A program made the position numbers and the translations under genes. A model generated the notes under the pieces. That model was not told the origin of the DNA. It did not search any database and saw only the letters and a list, made by a program, of their open reading frames with translations. Positions 1-12,000 of a stretch of 64,000 nucleotides of DNA are shown piece after piece. This DNA comes from Liolophura sinensis. Its lineage: Eukaryota; Mollusca; Polyplacophora; Chitonida; Chitonidae. How positions within the stretch are numbered: the stretch's first letter is position 1; the number at the start of each line of letters is the position of its first letter. The stretch is taken from contig NC_088295.1 of the NCBI RefSeq assembly GCF_032854445.1, forward strand, positions 32,787,385 through 32,851,384. Reading direction: 5' to 3'.

Positions 1-3000
1 GTTTACTCAATAAAAATTTACAAGATTTACAGTTAAGGAGTACATCTGCGTGGCTGATTACTGACTGAATTAACTGAGAAAAATGTATTGGTATGTTAAC
101 ATGATACAAGACTTACATCATCGACAGCAAAACCAGAAGCAGTGAAGCAGTGAAAACTCTCGTGAATTTTATTCTAACTGTTCGTGTAAATGTTTACAAT
201 TAGCAGCAAATTACACGCGCACCATGGCTTAAGCAGATAGGAAAACACTGCAAATTATTAGGAACCATTAGCCACTTGGACAAAAAATAACAAGGTTTGA
301 TTTTCTCCATTTGTGAAAAATGTCGTGAAGAGCGATATGACAAATTGTACGTATGTACTAACGTCCACGAGGTGCTAAGTACTCGACGTAAAGTATCTCT
401 CCCATAAATCTTTTGCTAACGGCCACCAGCTGTCAGAAAAAAAGAAAAATATATTTCAAATTCAAATGGAACATTCATATTTATTTGATTTCTGTTTAAC
501 GCCATACTCTCCGGCGGTACGTGGGAAGGTCTGACAGCAACCTGCGGATGGTTGTGGGTTTCCCCGGGCTCTGCATGGTTTCCTCCCACAATAATGCTGG
601 CCACTGTCGTATAAGTGAAATATTCTTGAGTACGGTGTAAATAACGCCATACTCTAGAATTAATTCCAGGAATAACAGATGGATTATTTCTATCCGGAAC
701 TACATTATTCAGCATCTACGTGCAAACAACAGTCCTCCCAATGTCTGACCCTACCAATTGTTCAACACAGAATCAGTTTAACTTCACATGAACTTCCGAC
801 TCGTTCTCGACTTACCGAAACGTTGTACTCTTCACCTGGTTCAACCTTCACTACTTTAGAATACACTTCATTGTCTGACTGTGACCAAGGGATGGTGAAT
901 GACGTCACATTATCGGAGACCTTGGAAAGAAGCAAATCTTGTTTTACATAACACCCATCATTATTTTTACTTTATCTAGCCTCATAAAATTATACAAATA
1001 ATATCTGAGCAGGACACAAAGGCAGCTTAAAACTTCGTACATTTTTACTTTCTTATTTCACCAGTGCATTTCGGAACGTGCATAGGGCGAACACGTCTCT
1101 TTCACAGCTGATGAACTGTGGTTTAAACCGGTCTCTCCGGTGTTCAAATGCCGAATCTGACCGTCCTCACATAACTGACAAATTCTGAACAAGGAGTAAA
1201 GTTCTTATTAGTCAATCAGTCACCCTCTTCAAAAAAATTAAGTATTGTAAACCAGCAATATTCCCAAATGTCGTACATATGTATGCATTCTTATCTCACA
1301 TATATAGTCGCCTGTACTACTTGTTAGCTGTATGTAAATGACAACGATGTAATCCACAAATCAGTTTAAAGAAATCTCTGTCAAATGCCTTGTTTCTGTC
1401 TTGATTGAATTTAAGGAAATGAAATTCTTTTACTGTTGGACAAGGACCCAAATATTGTCTTCACAACCCTGATTTACATTCTATTATCTATGTGCTATTT
1501 ACACCTAAATAATTATAGTGGAAGGAAACCGGCCAAAGTCCGGGAAAAATTCATGACCATCCGCAAGTTGCTTGCAGACCTTCCCACATACCTTCGGAGA
1601 GGAAGTCAGCATGACAACCTTGTGTACACTGCACTAGTGTCTCCAGTAACAATTATTCCATTCCAGTTGCTCTCCACACGATATTTTTAAAGGTGGAATT
1701 GTTCGTCTAAAATTATTTAATAACTCGTCAGATGCTTTAACACATTATAAACAACATTTGTTAAACAGGATTCCATGCGGAACAACATACACTACCTTTT
1801 TCCGGTATTCGAGTACAAAACTTGTGATATTGGCATTTCTGTCTCTCAGCTTTGGAGGCTCCCAAGTTACATTCACGCTGGTTAGTAAGCCGTCCGGTAC
1901 AATGAAATGAAGGTTTGTCACACGGCCCGGGGCTGTTAAACAAGAGATTACATGGTTGATGTAGAAATGTAAATGACAGTCATGGCAATATATCCCTTCA
2001 TGTACCCTGGTGTAGCGTGAGATCTCATACCAGGAAAATACAGTACAGATATATATGTAGCAGAAACAATACGAACCTGCCTCTAGGGTCCTGAATTCCT
2101 CTGAGTCAGAAGTAGGTCCATCCCCAGCCTTTGTTGACGCCCGCACCCTTATTCTGTAGGGCCAGTATTCCTCCAAATCAGTAAACTCACCACAAAGGGG
2201 ATCCATGTCTGAAGTGAATACACCGGTGACTACATTATTGAAAATTCCAGATTAAACAATATTTCAAATTTTAAAATCATACATCCGCCAAACTGATTTT
2301 AAAATTTACATGGAAAGAGAGAGAGAGAAAGAAAAACAAACAAACGAAGAACAAAAACATACAGATTATCAGTACACTGTGCTGAACTGCATCGTCGTAT
2401 CGCGCGATAAAGTATAGTCTAGATTTGTATGTGTCAAAAATTGATCTACTTTACAAGTGAAGATGTAACTTGAAAAATTTACAAAATTAGTGAGTTGTAC
2501 GCCGGTGTGGATGACAGAAAATCTTTCAAAACTTCTGAAATTTTTGCATAGGAAAGTTTGTCATCAAAGGTAATGGCTGTCGAAACTGTCGGTCAAAAAT
2601 TCAAGTGGAATTTGCAGTTTGAGAAGGATGCTCCCAGGAAAATCCCTGCAGTTGTAGTCTATTTCTTTGGCGGTACTGCTCTGGTGCATTTGAAATGATG
2701 TGGCTCCTGCATACCTATACTATGAGAGACGACAGCGTAACTTTTGACGCTTGTAACATTTTTGTGACCAGTGAGATGCTATACCAGCACGAAGGAGTCG
2801 GGTACACGTAGTTTTACTAGCACTAGCACAATTCCAGTTTAGAAAGACAGGGCTTTCTCAGCCATAGGTCACCCGGTGCGAAAGTAGTTCAGCACTTGCG
2901 AATGTTCAGAGGATGGTGATACGGAAAACTACCGCACGGTTCTGTACCAGGCGGGTAATATGCACATGTATATGATAAAATCGTTTACAATTTACAAATA

Positions 3001-6000
3001 CCATACGCTTTTCAAGCATATTAAACAGATGACGATCAGATTACACACAATTACATGTACGCTACCTTACCTACAATGACCAATGGTACAAGTGCGTGTA
3101 GCACTGTCGGTCACTCATAGAAAAGCTATCGTTTTTACACCCATGACTTAATTAGGGAGTATATAAATACCGCTCAAACTCGTGACATGTGAAATGACTG
3201 TCGTTACAATAGGTCACTCTAGCTGACTGAACAAAGTAAGAAGTAGGCGATCATTGCCATAGATGGTGCCAACAGAAGTCCCCGGAGCAGACCCTCCGAA
3301 TTTGGTAAATAACTGACGGACTTTCTCACGCTTGACAGAAATATTTTCACCACAAATATCATGTGATTTCAAAATACGCTGAGGTGTCAGGTGACATAGA
3401 GCAAGATGCTTTGTTTGCTGTCTTTCCCAGCTGACCTATGAATTTCCCATCACATTACAATACGGAAAACAAGAAAAAAAGAATACAAAGAAAAAAATAT
3501 TTGGGATGAATGATATGTTAGATGGCAACTACAGGCTGTTCCATCATCTGAACATATTCTAACCGACCTTGGATTACCTGTCTATCTAGCCATAGTTCCT
3601 CTCCCAAATCCACCAGAGTCAGTGTTTAGGATGCAGGACCAGGGAAAGGCTCTGGCGGACTCCAACATACGCTCACATTCTTAGCTCCGACGAACATCAC
3701 ACTTGTATTCTTTACTACTGAGCTCACTTACCAGCGATAACTTGCTCTCTATCTTGCTGTAGCTCCTCTCCCAAATCCACTAGAGTCAGTGTGTAGCTTG
3801 TAGGACCAGGGAAAGGCTCTGGCGGACTCCAACATACGCTCACATTCTTAGCTCCGACGAACATCACACTTGTATTCTTTATTACTGAGCTCACTTACCA
3901 GCGATAACTTGCTCTCTATCTTGCTGTAGCTCCTCTCCCAGATCCACTAGGGTCAGTGTGTAGCTTGTAGGACCAGGGAAAGGCTCTGGCGGCTTCCAGC
4001 ATACACTCACATTCTTAGTTTCTTTCACTGTTACGCGAATATCATACACCTCAGCTGGCACTGTAGAAAACAATTGAGTTTGTTTCGTGCGAAAACCACC
4101 ACATTCAGTGGATATGTGAACACTGAAATGACTCTCACATTCTATCAAACATAAACTTCAGTTCTCCCTATATTATTGAGACTTGTTATTTTTCTCTCAC
4201 AATTTTGGTTAAAAGCTGCTGAATCACTGGGCACTGAGAGTAATCCGTTGATTTACGCAATACTTCAAATGTATTTAGGCCTATTGATATATACAGTATA
4301 TAAATGAAATGACACTTGCCTGTAACGGTTACATTAATTTATTATTATTATGGATAGTTCGCTTTATATTAAATATGTGTTATATTAAATACCCATTTGT
4401 CTTTACCTCCCACTTCTGTCATAACGTTAAGCCGGCTAGGTTCGTTTCCCGACAGAAATGTGACATAGAGGGCTAACTGATATTCAGTGTAGGGAAGCAG
4501 TCCAGTGATGTTGTAGGTGATATCAGCATTGTTAACATCGAAGACCTCTGTTCTCACGGATACGCAGGGAGAGGTAGGATTTGGCTTAGAAAAAAAACAA
4601 AAATTCCACGCCATTTAAACGATTTTATTCACCGATATTTGGTGGAATTGTGCCAAAATAAAATATCCCACTTTTATCATCCAGGAGAGAACTGCTATGA
4701 TACTGTATTTGGTTGAGGTTGCACAATGCGATAATTTACATTTTAAAAGTTTAATAGTTACTTTAATTCAGGAGAGTTTTATACAACTACTCGTTATGTC
4801 GTCTGTCAGCTCAAAGGTCTGTGTCCAGTTTTCCGCAGACCTGCATATAAACTTACGAAAAGAAGCTCATCAGCAAAATACACGGTCTGAACACAGCTTC
4901 CACCCCAAGACACCACCATTTTGTAACTTCTTATGTTGTTATCTGTCCTCTGCCAGTTCAGCTGTATACTCCGGGAAGTTTTAGACTGGACTGAGATGTT
5001 GACAGGGGAAGGGTCTGTTTGAAAGAGACATGTACATGTATAAAGTACAAGTGAAAATTCTCCGCCACAGCGAAATTTGTAAACTCCATTACTACAGACA
5101 AATGCATAATTCATTTGTGTGGTATCTATCTGTGGTGATCCATTTTCCCTCGAAATCGGATTGAGATTCCGATAGCTTTTTGGTCTTTAGCAAGTGAAAA
5201 ACAGCTTTATTTAAAGTTAATGTATTGTAATTATTTCTTTTTTAAATATATTTATTGTTTACAGATAAAGGTTTCCGCGTGAGGATCGAAAACCAGAATA
5301 AACAGGTAAAAATGCCGAGAAGATGCCTTTACTCCATCATTTTTCATAAAATATAAGAAAATGAAACCATAAAAATAAGCAAATGTTAGGCCTACGTACT
5401 TGATACTGTCTAGCGCCGGACTAGCCTCAACGATGTTAACAATCCTTAAAGCCATAGTTTTCTCTATTAGAGCAAATAAAATAATATTACCCGACACAGG
5501 CTTACGCTTCTAGGTAGAGCAAATGCGTATCAAGTGATCTTGGTGCTTGGTGCTTACGCGCCTACTACATGTACAAGATTACACCTACAACTTTATACCG
5601 AAATGTTTTTCATGTATTTTTCATTCGTTTTCTTGTTTTGTCTATTCAGTGATCATGCTCCCGGTACAATAGTGCTCATGATGAGCAGTGTGAACGTCCT
5701 TTAAAGGTTAATATGCAAAGAGTTTGTCAGTAACAAACGCCCCAGGTACAAAATACCGCTATTTTGAACTATGCGGAATGAAAAATGTCCTTGGCAGAAT
5801 AAAGAAAAATACAAATGTCACATATATTGCAGCGGCCAACCTTGTACATGTAGGATATACCAAGCAGATGTAATGATTTATATTTATATGATTTATTGTG
5901 ATTATCAGTTCGCCCACTATTTGTATACGTAAGCTAGAGGACGCCAAAAATTATATACTTACTTAACGTTACGCTTGGAAATTCCACGTACGATGAGTTT

Positions 6001-9000
6001 AATTGTCCAGAATGTGACTTCACCAGCATGTTGTATACCCCAGGCATTGGAGCTTTGAATACATGACAATATTTATCAGTGGTATTCCGGTAGGGAACTT
6101 CATCTTCTTTTGACCAGCCCAAAGTGTCATGTATTCTCACATAGAATCTGTCTACAATGCCTCCTCCATTCCGCCATCTCACAGCAATAGTCTGATCTCC
6201 TGAAGAGGGAGTGATGGACAGAAGAACCGGCCGGGAAGGGGCTGGAATATAGAAACACAGTATATACAGTTTGTGATATTACAGTGGACACTGAGTTCAT
6301 ACTCATTAATATTGCACTTATACGATGGCGGTCAGTGTTATTGGCGGAGGAAGCCGGAGTTCCCGGTCAAAAGCACCGACCTTTGACAAGTTACTGAAGA
6401 ACTTTTTCACATGTGAGGTACACATGTACTTGTAATTTATTAGACCTCACGTCTCAAATCTCTCAAAATCCTGTTTCGTCATGACATTTAATAAAGAATA
6501 TCGGGATACATTAATCCTCGAGAACTGGTCAACTTTTAGCAACGCCAGGTCCTTCTAAGTGTGTACATGCAGTTGTGTCATCAAGTATCAGTTGTCTCAG
6601 CATAGAAAAGAAGTGGATTTTTATGGTATGCACGTGTACTCACTCAGTGTGACCGTGAGTGGTGAAGACCTGGAAGACTGGACACCTCTAGACTCTGCTA
6701 TCAGCCATAGAGTGTAGGTCTGACCTTTGACCAACCTATCTGTAGGAATTGTGGTACTCTGTGGCTGGTTACCAAATACCGACACCTCCTTAGTGACAGG
6801 AGCACCACTTGAAGGCTGGGCAGTCACAATGATGTTGTAAAGCTGACCTGTGTCTGTTGTCCACGTGACCCGGATACCACCAGACTCTTCCACGGCACTG
6901 GCTAACGTGGGTGTTGATGGAACTAGAAATAAAAGAAAGTGTTGCACGTGTTTCATGTATTGGATCAAGCTACTGCATGTCTTGTTCAACTGATATTATG
7001 GATATTACCTGACTATTGAGAATAAGTTTGCATACCCGTATAGTTTTGGACACAGTCAATGGTTAGAATGGACAGTCACTTTGTAATTTTTGCAAAACCT
7101 ATTGTTGTTGAAATGTGTGTTAAGTTAATATTATATTTAAAGATAAACAAATAAACCTGAGGTTTAGCTTCACAAAAAAATCTTTGAGGACAAAAACTTT
7201 ATGAGGATCCTTGAAGAAGGTGGCGTCCTTAGCCATTAAAGTGGTGAACTTTTGTTAATATTATTTCGATAAAAGGGTAGAATTGTTTCAAATGTAAACA
7301 TTCAAATAACTTGACTGTTGAGTCTGTAAGGGTACCACTATCGGAGAGTATAGATGAGAAACAACTGACTTGTTCATCTCCCAGATAACCGATAGGCCTT
7401 ACACAAGATCAAACAAAGAAACACAAAGACAATTGAATATGTTCAATACATATATTTGAACAAAATAGACAAATAATACAACTGACACTGATATACAAAA
7501 CAATACAAATTATTACAAAAAAGTATGGTCTCTTACTGATGACAGCGTCTATAACCAGATGGAATATTCCGGCTTTCAAAGGCGAGTCAATTCACGTAAG
7601 TATAAAATTCACAGTCAAGATGAATTCCTCAATATACTGATGATAGTCCGATAAGTGTTGTATTCTTCAACTGCCAGTGAATGTGTATCTTCTCGGCTTT
7701 TGATAGTAGCGTCCGTGATGCTGAGCTGTCGGTATATGTTTTCTCCGAAATATACACAAAGTCACCTTTAAGGTAAGCTGTGATGAAATGTATGTAATGT
7801 CACAAAGAGATGATGAGTGATACAAGCTCCAAAATAACGTCTCCAAAAATAGCAAGTGACGAAACACTAGCTCACAACGTGCAGAAAATGGAGGACAAAT
7901 GACACCATTACATATTTCCAGAATGTACACTATATTTACAGTGACACTAAACATCGAAGCATCGAGAATGATGGACTGAATTTATTATGCAGGCTATAGC
8001 GTACAAAGAGAGAAAAACGTAGGTCAGACACTGACAAATATAAAAAATGAAAAAATATAATTCAATGTTTACAGGCGTGGTTGGTAACAAGTCATAACTG
8101 CAACTGACTAGTGTTTAATGCGGTAAACCAGATCATTCTATCAATCCACGGAGATCAGTTTCATGTGTGGAGGAAAACTGAGTGTACAGTGTTTAAGCCA
8201 TCGGCTTGTGGCAGGCAAGTAATGTGGCACAAACTTTATGTAAGACTATCCTAGGCGACCCGAGAGATTAAATCTATCGGCCGCTCAAAAATTTCTATAA
8301 CATGGCTGCGACCTAACTAACACCTCATGCTTCCAAGAGTTTGACAGTAAGCATTAAGCACAACGCCCTTTAAACAGAAGATAACCATATTTATGGTACG
8401 TTCACACTACGGTGCGGTCCGATACGATAGTCATTCTCCTCATGCGGTACTTATTCGGCTCATGCGAATTCCGCGTCAAGTCGTTCAACGCGTAAGGATT
8501 TCGATCAAAGAATTCACTTGGTGACGTGATTTTGCTTGATCTGAGTTGCCTTTTTTCCATGCATCAGATACAAGTTAAGGTGTTAGACATCACAGTGAAA
8601 AATCATTCGTTTTTCCATGAAACTATTTGACAGTGTGGTTTACCCACACTTGTGTATTAAGTGACCACACATAAAATGTCAAATAGCTAAGGGCCATTTA
8701 TGAGCAAGCCATTAAAGCATGTGAAATCTCAAGAGATAAAGCAAAACCAGAAAACTTTATTAAGTAAACATGCACATAAATGACACATCTATGTGCAGGT
8801 GCAAATAAAACGAAAACTGTATCTATTTATTTACTTACTTATTTTTCTGGGGGAGGGAGAGTAATCTACACTTTTCAACGTGTGACGTCCATACATGCCT
8901 ACATGTGTCACAATGGTGGAAACAAGTCGTCTCTTTTGTTGTGCAGGCTCTGTATTTGTTTGTACGAATACTCTTCTGAGCTTCGTCTGTTTATGCTGTG

Positions 9001-12000
9001 ACGAACTTTCATCATACTTCTACTGTATTCTTCACGGCGACTTAATACTTTGCCGTTAATCAGTTTTCAAGGGAAATATCGACGTCTATATTTCACCACG
9101 TGTTCCCAAATACGTGTTTTCACTTTCAATTTAACATCTCAGAAACTGTCATATTCCTGAAGTAGATGGCAAGTCTTTTACTATATGTGGGAGCAGGCTT
9201 GTTAACATTCAACCAAATAAGAACAAGTTATACTACCCAGTCTTACCGTATACCGGAGTTGTTGTCTGCAGAGGGGCTGGAGTGGTGACGACGACAGAGC
9301 CTGTGAAGGAGAGTAGGAGAGTCAGACAATCAATGATACAGTCAGTTCAATTATTAGATGAGCAATGGTGTTCATTGGTTGTGAATTACACATAAGAATG
9401 CCTGAATAGTCACGAATTACGCCCTGTTTATTCTTCTCCCACAGATATTCAAACCCGGCTAAAAAGCACTTCTGCTTCATTCAAACTAAGTAACTAAATT
9501 GTCATGGGTACAATCATTATATTCTTGAGAACGGCGTAAAACTCCAATAAAATAAATAAATAAATAAATAAGTAAATCTAACAAATTTTCATCGAACAAA
9601 ACTACTCAAAATCAAGTGAGTCGTCAATAATTTACAAATTTATCTCCGGAATGATAAAAGCGTCTTCCATTTATTTCCACCCAAGTTAAAAGTTAGCAAT
9701 CTTTCTTTTACGAAAAGCTGTTTTTGTACATATATTTATCAATTGCTCAAAAATTGTCTTGTTGCTTGTTACTTGTCTAACCTCCATCCTATGAAAATCA
9801 CAGCTTGTTTAAATGAGGCTGTAGGCTATCAAAAATGAGAGTAAACGAAATCCAAAGTGTACCTTGTTGCTCTATGACAGTAGCTTGCACAGATTTAGCA
9901 GAATAGCTGCACACAGATCCAGTTCTTGTTCTGGCGGTGACATCGTGGGTTTCGCCAACGGTTAGCGGATTGGTCAGATTGACTAAAAGGATTCCTGGTC
10001 CGAACGTGTGACGACTGAGGTTCACTGATCCTGACGACAGCTCATTTCCTCCGTCGTATATATACACATTAATTCCGTCATAGTAACCAGCTGACAGGAT
10101 GACAGATGCGGCAACTTTGTGTGTAGTCAGCAGCGTAACGTTGAGAGCAATAAATGGTAAGAGTGATGTATCTGTGGTGGAAATAAAGCACACTTTCAAA
10201 ATTCGGATCTGGCTGTATGCAAAAGCTATTACCAGCAGACATTCCGTAACATAAAATCCAGCATTGTCTCCGGGTAATCCGATTTAATTCAGATCTACAT
10301 TCTGCCCCTTTGGTCTAAGTTAAAAGTCTTTAAGCCCGACGTTATAAGTACCAAAAATAAAAAAAAATGAATGCAAACTAGTTTTAAACAACACCATCCG
10401 TTCCAATGACTATAGGGTTCAACTTCACATCGGCAGTGTTTCAGTCATATTGTAGCGCGAATATGTTAGAACGAAACAGTTGTATGCCGACAGGAGAACA
10501 TCACATCAGAACTAAAAGTAAATAGAACAACATAAAATAAATTCGTATAAAATTTGAAAATAACATAAAATCTACTTTTGTATACTTACCTTCAAAATGT
10601 GTTTTGAATATTTAACTGCATCATCGACAGCAATCCAGTCAAATAAAACCAATATAGTCAACTGTCACACGGAACAGTCAATTGTGGTTTAATAGATATG
10701 GACCTATTCTGTCTACAAAGCCCACGTGAGATCTTTGTGGATCATTAAGAAATCACCGATGGGGCGAGGCCCTTTAAGTCAGGAACAGAAGGATAAACCG
10801 AGGACGACGAACGGCAGTCGCAAGGAATCGGAAGAGAGAAGTAATATATCAGTAGGAGTTTTATATATAGGATGGGGCTTGTGAGGAACTCGCAAGGACA
10901 TCATGTGATAGTCTTAAAATCTGTGATAATCTTAAAATTAGTACAGTAACGTACTACTTGATGAACCCGAAATACCGTCCCCAAAGCGTCTATGGGCTCA
11001 CGTAGCTAGTAAAACATTTGTCCGTGCTAAATGCTCCCGATACGCCCTATGACGGGAAAAGATCGCCATGCCATCGTTATATTTGGCCAGTTTTCCAAGA
11101 AATTTGGATCTGTACAGGCGCCTTGTCATGTGGCCGAAATGACCGCCTTTTACGTCAAACTTGCAGAGGGCTCGTGTCCTGTTCAGGTTCCGTAACCTCG
11201 ATGTAGGAAGTTAAACCTATCTGTAATTGGAAGGCACTATATAAGCTGCATTCACCTGTGTCTTTTACACAAAGATAAATCAACTTACCGACATCTCCGG
11301 TATTTTTCTAGTATTGTAGTAAAATGTGTTTAGTGATTGGTAATGCAATGTTTGCGCTGTCAACCCTAATTAATATCGATGATTTCTTGTGGAACGGTGT
11401 ATAACATTGAGCTGTTTACATCGATAATTGAACCAATATCAAAGTCAAAGTACCCCATTATGTATGGCTGGAAGTAAGCGCCCTATGTTTAAGAATAGTT
11501 CATAAATACGAGTAAACCATCGGCTTCAGCCAAGTGACTGGCTTGTGATGCATATGTTTGCCTGTATAACTGACTGTCTGCCACGCCAGTTGGAAGGCAT
11601 TCGTCAAAGTTCTGAATTGTTCTTTCCTCTTAGGGGAGGTTGGTGGGGGGATTCATGTATGGATATTTGTAAAGGTTATATTAAGAAAAGTTGCTTAAAA
11701 ACAAGGCACATAATTATGTCCAAATGAACCATCTCTTAGTCATGAAATATTGAATGCTTCACGAGAAATGGAAATTTAAACATCAAATTTTCTATCCTTG
11801 TCTGGCGTGAAGCCATAGTCATTCATTCAGTCTATCCTAAACATTGCGTTTTGTGGAAACATGAAAGAAACAAAACTATGCGATGCCAGTCAACTTCTTT
11901 TTAATAATTCGCAAAATACAAAAAGAAAAAAAAATCAATTAAAACAAAAACAACAGCACACGTTTCGCAAAACATTAAAAAATAAGAAAATATTTTTACC

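Noticed and set aside
1745-2206. Long open frame running through exon 10 and exon 11 of gene C as one protein
   Set aside because: It reads across a short intron; consensus splice sites at both ends and intron phase show two exons.
3230-3330. Minus-strand stretch reading VRQLFTKFGGSAPGTSVG, present in both copies
   Set aside because: No splice sites in phase and no family recognised; conserved only to the level of the surrounding intron.
4697-4984. Plus-strand open frames in both copies (also 43,736-44,023)
   Set aside because: Antisense shadow of FN3-4 exon 7; no domain of its own.
7667-7954. Minus-strand open frame of 95 codons in the gene C intron
   Set aside because: Not in frame in the right copy, no domain and no splice support.
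10560-10670. Candidate minus-strand exon with AVDDAVKYSKHILK before GTAAGT
   Set aside because: The right copy has a stop and shift upstream of it, and exons 2 and 3 already join in phase without it.
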